Shown here: positions 36,178-49,404 of the stretch, one piece after another
Numbering within the stretch: position 1 is the first letter of the stretch
How the letters are laid out: every line of letters starts with the position of its first letter
Assembly: GCA_026261815.1 (NCBI GenBank)
Contig: JAMPIT010000575.1
Span: 42,013,501-42,077,500, forward strand
Reading direction: 5' to 3'
DNA length: 64,000 bases
Origin: Monarcha castaneiventris obscurior
Lineage: Eukaryota; Chordata; Aves; Passeriformes; Monarchidae
Notes under the pieces: model-generated
What the model saw: only the letters and a program-made list of their open reading frames with translations
The model's database searches: none
What the model was told of the DNA's origin: nothing
Translations under genes and position numbers: made by a program

Positions 36178-37494
36178 AGAGGATCAGAGGATTGTTCAGA
36201 CTGGGGGGGACCTCAGGAGTTCTTTGATTCAACCTTCAGCTCACAGCAGGGGCAGCTCCAAGGTCAGACCAGACTGCTCAGGTCTACATTCATTCAGGGA
36301 TTGGAAACCTCCAAGGACGAAACTGCACAACCTCCTCGGGGAACCTGTGCCACTGCCTGACTGTGTTCACAGGAAAACAGCTCTTCTTATATCCATTTTG
36401 ACCCTCTCTACTTTCCATTTATGTTAGTTGTCTCTTACCCTTCTGCCAGTGTGATGAGCCCAACTCCGTCCCCTGAGTGAGCTCCTTGCAGGCACTGCAG
36501 GAGTTAGGTACTTCCAAAGTCATCTCTGCTCCAAGGTGAGAATATCTAGCTCCCCCAATTTCTCCTCGCAGATCAAATGCTCCAGTTCCCACCACAGTAG
36601 TGGTTTCTGCTGAGCAGTCTCCAATTCCCTGATGTCTTCCTTGGACTGTGGGCTGAAAGCTGGAGGCAGTATGCAGGTGTGCTCCAGTGAGTGTTGAGCA
36701 GAGGCAATAATCACTCTAGTTCTGTTCCTGCTCATGGAGCCCAGGATACCACTGGCTGTTTCTGCTTCTGGGGCACACTTCTGGCCAATGGCCAGCTTGC
36801 TGCCCCCAAGAAGCCTAGGGTCTTTCCCACAGACCTGCTTCCCAAACAGTTGATCCCCAGCCCATGTCATTTGGAGGGGTTCATCTGCCCTGGATACAGG
36901 TTTTTGATTTTGTTCTTGTTGAATTTTGTTAGGTTCTCACCTAGGTATCATTCCCCCAGTCACTTTGAATTACTCTGGATGGCAGCCCCATGCTTAAGCA
37001 TAGGAGCTGCCCCCACCCCCCACTTTGGAGTCAAGAACAAATATGATGAACAAGGAGTCTGTAAGCTCCTCTAGCTCATTGATAGGTGTGTTAAACAAGG
37101 CAGGTCCCAGGACAGACTCCTGTGGCACTCCTCTTGTTACTGGCCTCCAGGTAAGGTGTATAACTACTGTCCTCTGAGCATTCAGCCATGTCTTTACTCA
37201 TCTTCTTGTCCATCCACTCAGACCAAAGCCTCTTTATATGGATACAAGAATATTGTGGAAAACAGTGTAGAAAATATTGCTGAAGTCAAGCTAAATTATG
37301 TCTAGTGCTCTTTCCTTGTCCACAAATCCACTCATTTTATTATGAGAGGCAATGAGGTTGTCTATTTTACAGCAGAAGGCAAACAGTTTGGTCAGGCATG
37401 ATTTGCACTTGATAAATCACTTCTGTCCATTTCTGATCACCTTCACCTTCATGCGCACAGAGATGTACTCTAAAAGGACTTGTTCTGTGGTTTT
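36178..37494 (-). mobile_element. CR1 LINE, 3' part, interrupted on its 5' side
   Basis: On the minus strand this runs from the CR1 3' end (36178, degenerate) into the reverse-transcriptase region. Landmarks from left to right are: the 'cacaacctcctcggggaacctgtgccactgcctga' type block near 36325-36362, 'gagcccaggataccactggc' near 36737, 'ttgttgaattttgttaggtt' near 36916-36935, 'caggtcccaggacagactcctgtggcactcc' near 37100-37130, 'ttgctgaagtcaagct' near 37277, and 'ggtcaggcatgatttg' near 37391-37406. These are antisense copies of CR1 coding and 3' UTR blocks. Open frames at 36520-36870 and 36691-37074 are by-products. It is broken by a second CR1 starting at about 37495 and resumes at about 37845. 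Confidence 0.88.
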
Positions 37495-37832
37495 ACTAAT
37501 GTGTATAAATACCTGATGGGAGGAAGTAAAGGAGATGGAGCCAGGCTTTTCTCTGTGATGTTCAGTGATGGCATAAAAGACTACAGGCACAAACTGAAAT
37601 ACAGGAAATTTCCTTTAAACATAAATAAAGCCTCACTTTTTTGCGGGGTGTGGGTGAGGTTGGTCAAACACTGGAACAGGTTGTCCAGACAGGTTTGCAG
37701 AATTCCTGGTGATATTGAAAACCTGACTGGGCACAGTTCCAAGCAACCTGATGTAGGTGATTGCTTTGAGCAGGAAGGTTGGGCTAGACCATCTTTGGTG
37801 CTTTCTTCCAGCCACAGCCATTCTGTAATTTC
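37495..37832 (+). mobile_element. CR1 LINE 3' end inserted into an older CR1
   Basis: A sense-orientation CR1 end: 'actaatgtgtataaatacctgatggg' at the start, then 'ggagatggagccaggct', 'gcacaaactgaaatacaggaaattt', 'ggtcaaacactggaacaggttg', 'ggttgggctagaccatct', and 'agccattctgtaatttc' at the 3' end. It is severely 5' truncated, about 340 bp. It lies in the opposite orientation to the CR1 pieces on both sides and splits them, so it inserted later. The 148-codon frame at 37480-37926 runs through it and is not a gene. Confidence 0.88.
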
Positions 37833-37844
37833 AGAAAGAAAAAG

Positions 37845-38440
37845 AAACCCTTTACTCAGCGATAATCAGTTTGTGCCCTCTTTCTTCAGCCCCTTTGAGA
37901 AGGAGAGACCTTGTGATAAAGGCTGAGGTGGAGAAGGCATTGCTTACCTCAGACTTATCTGTGTTCACCATCATTAAAGCAAATGTGCTGTTCAGTCACA
38001 GTTCCACCTAACTGGCCTTTTCCTGCTAGAATTAGCTCTTCTGGTTTCTCTTTCTGTCCCCTGTGAACATCACCATGTCTGGAAAATGTTTCTAAAGCCC
38101 TCCTTTGTAGCCTGTTCCACCACCAACTCCCTGCTTAGCGACACCAGTTTGCTGATATTCCTATTTGTTTTCCTGAATATTGGAATTTATCATTCTTGCC
38201 CTCAGTCATAGTCTGTCCTTAAAGAACTACCAGCTTTCCTGAGCAACTCCTCTCTTCTGATGTGCTTCCCATGGGATTACACTTAACAGTTCCCTGATCC
38301 ATCTAAAGTCTGTTTGCCTGGAGTCCAGGGTCAGTGCTCTGCTCCAGCCCTATTAACTCCCCTTGAGACCTTCAACTCCATGATTTCATGGTTGCTATAA
38401 ACCAGTGTCATAAGTGACTTTAGTAAACTCCACATAAGAT
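37845..38440 (-). mobile_element. CR1 LINE, continuation of the interrupted minus-strand copy
   Basis: Antisense CR1-like blocks resume after the inserted element: 'gaggtggagaaggcattgctta.ctcag' near 37925-37952, 'tgcttcccatgggatta' near 38262-38278, 'gtttgcctggagtccagggtcagt' near 38311-38334, and 'ccttcaactccatgatttcatggttgct' near 38368-38396. The region expected between the two halves is shorter than in the consensus I recall, so several hundred bases of the host element seem to be missing around the insertion. The right edge is a soft estimate. Confidence 0.75.
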
Positions 38441-41400
38441 AATTCTTTCACAGCCTCTTCATTTTCACTCCTCTCCTCATCTCAGCCAATAACTGGGTAA
38501 GGAATGGGACATTGTCATCTAAATATGATGAAAACAAGATGTTAAGAAGCATAAACCAATAAACTGTTCAGACTGCAGGATCATAAACTGCTACAGAGGC
38601 AACTCTAAAATTGTACATTACAGTATCTAATCTGAATAATATACTTAGATGCAAACCATGAATAGTAAATTTTGAATGAGTATTTGTAAGTTGCCTGGTA
38701 TTATGAAAGCTTCAAAAATTATTGGTATGGATGAAACTAGCTATAATTTAAAGAAATGTTGACTTTCTATCTTACATACCCAGTACTTCACAGTGTTTAT
38801 TAACTTAGATTTTCTGAGTTGCTGTTTTGCTTTCAACCTTGCACACTGAAACCTCTAAACTAAACTTGCAGTTTGAATTTGGAGCACTTCAACACAGGTC
38901 AGATAAGGCAGTCAACAGACAATCCAAAATATGACATGGTCACTGACTTCTTGCAATACTGAATTAGGAATCATATTTATACAGAGATGGTTTTGCCAGG
39001 TGCACAATCACCTTAGGGCAAGTGAAGCTATAAAGCTGCCATTTCCCACAAAAGCCCTGTTCCTGCAGAGCAGGGCACAATGGTGGTCCATGGTGGAAAC
39101 TATTTTTCCTGGATTTCTGTTTTCTTAAAACTACACTTGTGTTGATGAAAAGATAGCTATAAGAAATTTTTCTTCAAAAACTAAAATTAACCCTTTATAT
39201 TTTTGACAAGTAAAGCACTGGCAGAGGTTCTATTTCTTTTTTTCTTCTCGGGAACAGAATGCCTTTGTGACCATGACCTGAAAGGAGCCTTAGTGGATAT
39301 AATTTACACTCTGAGTATTTAGTCCCAGTTTTCTTAGAATAATATTCTGCCAAGATTTCTATCTAAAAAGCATTTTGATGCTGCTGCTATTTTCAGAGGA
39401 AGAGATAGCAGTTTTGGGATTTTATTGAAGATTTTCAGTTAAGGGCAGACAGTTTGAATTCTTGTTTGAATGTCTGAAGAACTTACTAACCTTCAAAACC
39501 ACCATAAATATTTCCTTCTGCACTGTTCTTGTGTCATATTCTACTATGATTACATACTGCACTGTGAATTGAATGCTGATTTCAAACAATATGAGAGAAC
39601 AACACAGTGAATATCTTTTGACTAATAGTTTTTTTTGAAAGGTAACTTTCAAATGAAAATGCGTGCATGTTATCTTTGAAGATATAATAAAATAAGTGTC
39701 TAAACTGTCAAAAACATCAGAAAAGTCCACTACTTTTTGGATGCACACATGTAATCTTTTCTTGCTATGTGGGGATTTTATGTTTATTTCCACTGTACAT
39801 TGAGATAAGAATACATTTGACAGCTATGTGAAATCAGATAGATCTTCATGGAGGTGAATTGCATTGCGTGCAAGCTGTCTTCCAAGTAAATATTTAATTA
39901 GCTGCTCTTATTGAGATGTTATCATTCAGCATCTTTGCTCAGTGCAAGTGGAATACACAACATAGTAGATGACACTAAGGTCTGAAAAGGTGACAGCCTT
40001 TACTGCCAAATCACTTGGAGCTTAATTTTCCGATACTCCACAATATGGTTCAGAAAAGCCTGTGTTAAATGGCAGCTTTACTGTGACAGAGAGAAGGTAA
40101 AGCAGGGAACAGGTCATAGGGAAAGGATCAGAGAAGCCAAGGATGACTTTGGAAGACAAACTGAAAACAAATCTGCACTGTGCAGGCAGTTTAGGCTAAA
40201 AAAGCACATTAAGCAATTGTTTCCAAATTTCCTGTGATGTGAAATACCAGGGACAGGCTGAACTTGTGCAGAAATGCAGTCTATGAGTAGGAAGTTTTGC
40301 CACTGTGGAGCTTTAAAGGTCGTTACCCAAATACAATTGTTGCTATGAAAAAAGGAAATGTATTTTTAAAAGGGAGACATGAAGACAAAGTGCTTTATAA
40401 GAAAGTGCTTGTGAAAATGTGGCAAGCAGGACTGCATGGAAACCAATAGCAACTAAGAGCAAAGATCCACTTATCAAACAAAATACATCTAGAAAGAATA
40501 GGACATTAAGAGACTTTCCTTTCTCAGTGGGAATTTGAGCAGAGAATTCATCCTATTTAGTTTTTAGGAACCAGTGTTGCTTGGATCTGGATATGGTGTA
40601 TTTTTCATGTCCTATGTAAAGTTCAGAACTAGACCAATTATAATTATCAACAAGGATTTTTCTTTACAAGAGGTAGGGTGTTGTGGATAAACTCTATTAT
40701 AATAAATTGGATTTAGCTTATCTAATTTTACATTCAAAGCCATTTGACAATTAATATTGAACATTTCCTTTATTTTTTTTTTGTTTGGCAAAGCCATTTA
40801 GAATCTGTCAAGATAAAAGCCACACATATATAGCTACAATTACTTTATATGCAGATATCCTTCCTCCTGCAGGCTATTCCTATACTGAGTTTTCCAGAAG
40901 TGTGGAAACACATTTTAATTATAAACTAGATAAAGCATGGTGGTTTTAGTATAATTTATGTGGAAAACTTTACTTATGTGACTGTTTTAAGTATGCAGCC
41001 ATAGCAATATGGAGTGTCTGACACTTTTCATCTTTCCTTGCCCAATTGTATGACATTCCCTTTGAACTGTGTTTTCCTTCTAAATTATTTTTTATGGACT
41101 CCTAGAAGAATATGCAGGAACACTTCTAAAAACTGCAAAACTGATTTCTGTAGCAGAAACTTGTATATTAAATTACAAAACAGCAAACCCATGTGTATTT
41201 CTACTATATTAAATTTAAATTTGGGACCACATCACAGCCTTTGTCTGACATTCCTTTCTAGTCGGAGATGCAATAGTCCACTTCAGAGGAATAAGGAAGA
41301 ATCCAGATTTTAAACATCTTTAATTCCAATTTATGAAAGTCAAGATTAGGGCTGGACATATTTAATGTTTTACAGAATTAAAAACACCACCTCCCAGTTT

Positions 41401-44400
41401 TTTATTGATATTATATAAGGGAAATGAAAATTTTTATTCAACTCTCCCTTATTTTCAGATAAACATTTGGAATATTTTGGTTCCCCCCAGTCATTTTGAT
41501 GGGACTCTAGAGACAATTATGATATTTTTATATGGCTTTGCTGGTGTAGAGAGGCTTCAGTGTTTCATTGGCAATAACGTCAATGCCAGCAGCCTGGGCT
41601 CTGCAGGTGGCATTCCCTGTTCCTTCAGTGGTGGCCCACAGAGCAGCACACATCTCCAGCCTCTGCCATGTTGCCACACACAGAGTTCTCAGCCAGCCAT
41701 TCCTCATGTGGGTGCCTGGACACTTGTCTGCCCTGGGGACTTGGGCATTCTCTATTGAATTGCTTGGAGGGTCAATGGGTGTTCACATCAGTTCTTGTTC
41801 TTTAGGTTTTGCCTTTGCTTTTAGTTGGGTTTCAGTTGCTTATTCATCCTTTTGTCTCAGATATGTGCTGTAACCAATTTTTTTTTCAGTGTGAAGTTGA
41901 AAAGTGTCTGTAAAGAGATGTACTGGTTTCTACTAGCACAAGAAATTTTATACTGTATGTCTTCATAATGGAAATTTCCAGTGAAGTTGTAATGTTCTTC
42001 GAGAGCATGTGGGAAGGTGCTAAAATATTTAGCAGATTCATTCTCTTCTTGAAATTTGCATAGAATGTATATATCAGAAATGAGACCTCAAGAAAGGGCA
42101 AAATGTTTACAAAATTTACTGGCTTGACATAATTTTGTTGTTTCATTCAGAACAATATTATTTCATTAGCTTTTGGTTTTGGTGCTTAAATCTGATTTCC
42201 CCCTTGATCCAGGTTTAGAAGTAAATGTTTTAAAGGATGAAATCTGGTAGGAGGGAGACTCAAGCATGTTCTAATGAATGTTGTCAAGGATGCCATTATA
42301 GTCCAGAAACAATTTCCAGGCAGCCTTCTACTATTGAGAAAAACCCACCTGTTGGCAAGACTTTTGAAAGTGGCAGCGCCTTCATTCTCACATAAAATCA
42401 GAACTGTCTGCTTGAGTGTCCTCTGAATCTTTGTAAACTTGGTTGTGGTACATTGGTTATAGATTAATTGGGAACACACATTAGGTGGGATGTTGCACAC
42501 AATTTTCATAGGCAAGTATGGTCTTAGCCAATTAAATTCTACTTGCTTCTCCTGGAGGAGAAAGTACAGATTGGCTTAAGTTGGTCACCTCAATTATGAT
42601 ATGAAACAATACATTAGGAACTAGGGGATGTGGATTTACTTCTTGGATCTGCCACTGTTCTGCTCGGTAGTGGGAAATCAGTTTTCTCTTGTCTCTTTGT
42701 TTGCTTCCTTTTTTCTTTTCCCCTTCTTTTAATCTGTATTGTATCCAGTCCAAAGGAGCTTTGAGGAAGATTTAGGCTTTCTGAGGCCCTTGTTACTCCC
42801 ACTAGTTTTGTCCCTAGAAAAGTGAACCAAATTTAAAGCAGAGACAAGACTTGTCCTCATTGATTCTATGAAGTACTAAAGATAGATTTAATTGTAAACT
42901 GCCATTTTCCAAGATTGATAGGGAGTTTAGTTGGGAAATATAAATTTCAGAGCTGCAGTTCACACAAATACTTTTAAAAGACATGCAAATAAATAGCAAA
43001 GAAACAACAAGAAAAAAAAGTAGTCCTTACCACCTTTGCAATTCTCTTTAATTAGAAAATGTAATGACAGATTTTTAAAATTACTGACAGCTCCTTTGTA
43101 CGTTGGGACTTTTAAAATATTGTTCAGAAAATTTCACTTAGAATGCCAGATGCTTATAGGTAACCAATCACTCACTGAGATATTCTACCACATCAACCAT
43201 CCTATTGCATCCTGGGGGAAAGAAATTATTTGTTAGGGAAGTACAAGAGTCTGCTTTGATTTCAAAAAGGCTCCAGAGAGAAAATTTTCTTCCTTGAATG
43301 TCTGGCTAATGGCTTACAAGAAGTAACTAATAGCATAATTTTCTTCAGTAACAATTCTACTGAAAAAAATTCAAGAAGGATTTTGCTGTGTTTTTCATTT
43401 CTTTCTAACAAGAGACATAGGGCAAACTGCCTAGTCCTCTATAAATTGATGGTGATACATGAATTATAAATGACAGATGGGTGCCTTAGTTTGCAAGGTC
43501 GTAGCAAAGTTTTCAGGCAAAATACAAGAAGGCAATACTCACTGAGTTGCTGTTCTATATCAGGGCACACTTGCCAGTCAGCCTTACTGTTGCTCATAAA
43601 AGAATATAGGAAGTAAAGAAACAATATTTTGAATGTAATTCATAGTTGTTTCACAAGAATTCTCTGCACAATTTCTCTGTTACTACAGCAGACAAGGGAG
43701 AGAGGTTGGGCAGGATGGGGACTACAGCACTTTCTCCTGAAATGCAAGCACTTGATTATGGGGAAGATCACAGAGATTTTTTTACCTTCTGTAAATTCTT
43801 AGGACTCCTATGATGTTTTAGGAGGGACAGATGGTCTTTCAAGTCTCCTCTAAGCTTAATCTGTTGTGATTCTTTAAATTCCATGTGCCGTTTTTGGATA
43901 CCTGCTCTGGTGGAACTTGAAGGTAATTAGGCCCCCAAAGCTGCAACACAAGTTAAAAACTTAATCCAGTGACAAATTTTGATGGATCTTCTAAGGGCAA
44001 AGACACTGTAGGCATAAGCAGAAGTTCTAGGTCATGAATAGCTCTCTAAAATATATGCACAAAGCAACATATTTCATGAAGCTTCTCAGATACATGCTTC
44101 TTTCTCTGCTCTGGCACTAGGAGTCAGAGACACACAGCTAGACATGCTATGCTGTGAAACTTCAGTGGAAGCAGTTGCTCAGTTTCTAGAAGCAAGAGAA
44201 TGATAAAAAATAGACTTAAAATCCAAAAACCTATGTGAAGCTGCACAGTTGTGTCTGTGAAATATTAGCACCCCTGCATATATTCCTGGATACCTGTGTA
44301 ATTCCCTCTTAAAGTATTTTTCTGGTTTTAGGGAAAATTTTTGGCGCACAATTTTTTTCAATGTTTGATATACTGTAATATACTTGTACAACATCTATGA

Positions 44401-47400
44401 TAAACACTACGTCTCTTGAAATAAAAAAAAAAAAAGTAGAAAGAAATTTTCTTTCTACAACACAGAGTTTAGGAGGCAGAGGAGTTCAAAAATGGCGTCT
44501 TCAAGCACACTGACCTTGGTACTGTGAAATATTTGTTATACAAGCAATGAAAGGAAACTCACAGGCTTTGTGAAGAGAAGTGCTACTGGATATTCACAAA
44601 GGAAAGAGATACACAGACAAATTCCATTCACCAGTTTCTCTATCAGTGTGAGACTGATGTTATCCTGCAAATTCATGAAAATAAAAACCTGCAACATGTG
44701 CCAGATTCTGCAGCCCAGCCCTTACTTCCAGAAACACTGATGTCCACATCTCTTCCTCAGAGGCCTCTGAGACTGTAGCAACTGACTTCTTCTGGAGCAC
44801 TGTAACCAAGTTCCTCCCTGCCCCTTCTGAGATGCCAAAATTAGAAGGAACAACTGGCTGCATACTTGTTCACCCAAAATCCACAGGCAAGGATCAGTTT
44901 TCCACTGCAGCCTTTGTTAATGGTTTTAGAAAAAGTATATCCAACACCTCACTGATTTTTGTCTGACTATTGGAGCAAGGGAAAGAGCAGTGATAACACT
45001 AAACCAGCCCTAAACAAACATGATAAATCTCCAAAGTACAAATGGTAGATCAGTAAAACCTTCAGTACATGGAATTTCTCCAACAGAATTCTCAGCATGA
45101 AGAAGTTTCCTGGTGTGTCATTTTGGCTTGGAAACCGTGTCAGCCTCAGAAAAACAGACAGATAAAATCCAGTCTCCAATACCATTAATTATAGCTGGAT
45201 GTCAATTGTTTAGAGAGTGAATAAATTCAACATCAAACAAAAAATTCTGTTTTTTTCCAAATTACCTGTTAATTAAAAATTATTATGAAAGCTCTTTCAG
45301 TGAAATAAAAGTAATAAAAATAATAAAAAATATTCTTTTATCTGCTGCCTCTCTTTTGTATCTTCCCATTCTTTCCTGGTCCCCAGACCTTCCATAAATC
45401 TCTACTTTTGCCAACTTCTTCTAGTTACTGCCGTCTCTTATTTAGTTACTTGTCCTAGACCTGCAGCCAACCCTCCTGCACAGTAGCAAAGCCTGCTGAG
45501 ATAAGTTATGTATTTTTCATTTGTAACTAGAGGGTGCTGAGGGTCAGAGCTTTGCTAAAGTCCGTAAACCATAAATAAATACAGTCGTCAATTCTATCAA
45601 TTCTATCTATATTTTTTCAATATTCTTTGATTTTGGAATGACATAAAACACAGGAATCACTCACAGAACTATTGACTAACAGTGGTGGTACCTCTGAAAT
45701 CCTACAGTGCAGCAGTCAGGCAACTTTTTTGGGAGACAGTGCTGCCAAGGCCAATCCCTGCTCTCCCTGGTTCAGACCAAAGCTTTGAATTGAAGTCTGC
45801 TATCTCAATAAGTTCAGCTGATTCAGAAAAATTGTTAAACCACTAGTAGAGTGTTTTGTACAGCCCTTGATTGTTTTTATTTTGGGTGGTTTTGGATTTT
45901 TTCCCCTAGGGAAATTAATTTCTCTCATTCTACTTTACATAAACACTAAGTTGATCCTGATCATGCTTACAGGAGTTCAGCAGAGGGCTAACAAGAAATG
46001 ACAGAACTGCACAAAGAAAAAGGATTTTTCTGAAACTTAACCACAGGTTTTTAGTTCAATAATGAACTTTTGTGGTTTTTCAATATGAATAGCTTGTGGA
46101 AACATGCATTTTTATACCATGTCTGTCATGATGATCTCAAGATCTCCTGTGATGACTGGGAGACCCTGATGCAGGATCTGCCAGTGGGGTCAGACAAAGG
46201 ATTAGGCTGTCTAAGCAGCTCAAGTGCTGCACAGCAGGAGGAGGACTGGACTCAGGTGCTCTTACTATCTTCTTGTGTCCCTTTCTTCCCAAAATATGAC
46301 AAATCAGAGAATGGCCTATAAACATTAACAAACAGTCAGTAGTTCCCCACAAAAATCCCAAACGGGTTACTTCACATGAAGCTATCCCAGGACAAATCCT
46401 CCTAACTGTGTAACAGCTCCGTATTCCCTTTTGAAAATCTTATTCTGACAGAGCTAAGTGTATAATTAGTGTTTTATTTAAACTGTTTTTTAGTCTCCAT
46501 GGTATGCTATCTCACAGGCTAAACTTTCCTCTTTGCATAATTATAGAAAGGAAGGGAAATAACATTCAGCTGATAAGAAAGAAGTGCTTACAGTTTTACC
46601 TTTTCCCTCTAGAAACCAGAATAAAGTGAAGAATTGAATATAGTAATTACAATTAATGTTAATTCCTTGGGAAAAAAAACAAACAGAAAAAAAACCAAAA
46701 CAAAATTTCTTACTTTTTCAATGAAAATAAATAATAATAAATAAGTAAAAGTCTGAGTGAAAACTAGACCAACAGGGAATGTGAATAGTCATTCTCATTC
46801 ATTCTCCCTACAGAAAATCAGTCTTTATTACTGAGCAAAGTCAAGCCTGAGACCTTTGCCTGCTTGTTCTTAGTCACCAAGAAGATATTGGAAAGTTATA
46901 TGAGAATCTCATTCCTAGTTTTGATCCTAAAGAAGGACTGAGTTATTTTGCTGAAAGCTTGAGTCAAGAAAAAAACCCAAGAAAATCAGCCTCTGGCCAA
47001 AAAAAACCAAAAAAAGCAGACTAGAAAATTAAACACAAGGAATTAAAATTCAACAAAGACTGGACAATCTTAGTTAAGGATGTTGCCAGTAGCCACAGAA
47101 ATAATGGAAAACTTTAGGTACCTGTGTATTTGTCTATATTTGATTAACATCCCTAAATCTTTTATTGAATTATTTTCATTAATATGTGTTAATGTAGACT
47201 ATACAAAAAAATTACTCAGATGAAAAAAAGAATTCTTTGAAATTGTTTGAGAAAATTAGAATTTATTTTAAAAAGGGAAATGTTTTTAAGTATAAATCTT
47301 TTTAATACCTCTTAAAAAGTCTTTCTAAAAACTTACTGCACAGCCAGTTGCATTTTCTTGTAAAATAGCTAGAATTACCAAAAGTACCAGCCATTTTTCT

Positions 47401-49404
47401 TACAGATTGAAAAGACAGAGAAGTTAAAAAGGATAGAAGAATAGACAAAAGGAGAAGAATCTCTTTGTAGAGGTAGCTTTACAAAATCCTTTGTTTTACC
47501 CCCAAAAATAGACTGTAAGGGACCTAATTTCAAAAAATGATTTCAAAGAATATTTCAAAACAACGGTAATATGAGACTTAAGCACTAAAGAATGCATTCT
47601 GTTGTGATGAGAAAGAGGATGGAGCTGAATGACATCAGACTAGTAGTTATCCAGTAACAGGCTTTGTGTTTGCACGGCTCACATGTGTGGTGGACTGAGG
47701 CAGACAGGCTGTTATAGCAACTGACTTATGGTGGGTTTATGAGAGAATAGAGGTTCCTCCCTTGAAACTCCCTTTTGTGCCCAAATTATCAGAAAAAAAT
47801 TGTATTATGTGCTCCATTCTCCTCACAGTAATGTCATTTTTCTAGAGTCCATCTCCAGAGAGCTCCTCACCTCGGTGGAAGGGGGAAGTGAGCCCTAGGA
47901 CCAGCCCTACACAATCAGTGTGAAGCTCCCAAGGAGCTCCCTTAGCAGTGGGTCCCACTGCAATCCCATTCACAGGCTGGACACTCAGACTGCAGGAAGT
48001 GGCTCATCCAACTTCTATCAGTGTGTTCAGAAAAGCAAACATAAACACATCTCAGAAGTAATTTCAGCAAAGTGTCTTGATTGCTGCATTATCCCCTACA
48101 GTCACACTGAACAGATCTTTACTGGTCTGAGTGTTGGAGATACAGAAATAAAGTTTGGAGAAGAGTGCTTCTGTAAAAACCCCTTCTGCTATTTCACCAG
48201 TGTGCCATCTTACTGCTGAGTCTTCTTCTCCAGCAGTTCATTTGTGGTAAACTGAAGAGTCAGGGCCCAAGCTCTGCTCCAGAGGGTGAATTCATCTGTG
48301 TTACCTTTGGGGAGCAGTCTTGGCACTGTGCTAGCTCCTGAGCTGATTCTGGGCATTTGGCTGAGACCCTGTCACTTGTCACAGGCTAAAACTATGTAGG
48401 AGCTTAGAAATACATGGTTTTGTGGTAGCATTAGCAGCTTTTCAGTCTATAAAACATTAATACAACAGTTTCACATGTCCACAAATATTCCAAATATTCT
48501 AAAAGACAAAATGCTAACAATGATTACTGCTAGATTTTGGACACGGTTTAGGCATCTATCTCTTAAAAAATTTCCTAAGACATCTGCTGACAAAAAGGAA
48601 TACTAAATGCAAACAAAAAAGTAATCGTTTGGAGATTACACACTCTATTAAAAGGAGACAGGAATCAAAGTGCGTTCAATGGTTAACTCGTGTATTTGTG
48701 ATAACTGGCAAAAAAGGAGCAGGACAAATATTTTGTTATTGATGCAAAACATGAAGCAACACTAGAGATTTATGTCACGAAATAATATTGAGATTTCTTA
48801 AACCACATAAGCTCAGAGGAAGCAAATAAGAAATAGAATCTTAAAATGTTAGATAAAATCTGATACCCTGGTAGCCTGAAATAAGATTTAGTAAATGAAA
48901 TAGAAAATAACAGCTATAATTAGCTAAAGATCCTCCACCTCCTACAGAATGAGACTACTCTGAGAATTGCCTCCTTTAGAGTGGGTGCACCTTCTGAACC
49001 CTGAAAAGACATATGTTCCTTAAAGATATTGCAAAGCCTATCTGCTGATAAAAATGCCTCATTCTCAAAAAATGTTTCTAACAGCTATTACCAATTCAGA
49101 TAGAAAACAAGATTAGCTACATGCATTGTCACGTGCACAAAGAGTTTCTTTATTTCTCAAAAGAAATGAAAACCAGATGAAGATATTGAATTGGCTGATT
49201 TCTCATTGGCAGAAAGTGTTTTATGGCATAGAGGCTGCCACCTCTGCAATAATGTAAAGAAAAGTGTCTCTTGTACCACAGTTGTGATGGCAGAGTATTA
49301 CAGGGAGACCATGAAGAAAAGATGATATAGGGACTCTTCTACATTTCCAAATGAAAGCTCAATTGAAAACTCAGTACTGCCAGTGGTTGTGTCTGATCCA
49401 ACAA
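38441..49404. other. Long noncoding stretch without recognised genes
   Basis: About 11 kb of AT-rich DNA. Frames of about 100-123 codons (39422-39793 -, 41405-41758 +, 42186-42515 -, 47920-48219 +) show no domain I recognise and no matching splice partners. A segment at 43825-43880 faintly resembles a CR1 3' tail but is too short to call. A-rich tracts lie at 44423-44435, 46669-46750 and 47000-47016. Confidence 0.55.
44423..44458. repeat. Poly-A run followed by a 23-bp perfect palindrome
   Basis: A13 (44423-44435) runs directly into gtagaaagaaa, one T, and the exact reverse complement (44436-44458). It could form a hairpin. No element is recognised around it. Confidence 0.8.

Noticed and set aside
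36520..37074. Overlapping open frames of 116 and 127 codons
   Set aside because: Both lie in the CR1 composite and reflect its GC-richer composition.
41405..41873. Two overlapping + strand frames of 117 and 101 codons in a GC-richer patch
   Set aside because: They overlap in different frames, have no domain, and show no phase-compatible splice sites.
43825..43880. Possible CR1 3' tail ('gacagatggtctttcaagtc' then 'ctgttgtgattct')
   Set aside because: Too short and diverged to separate from chance.
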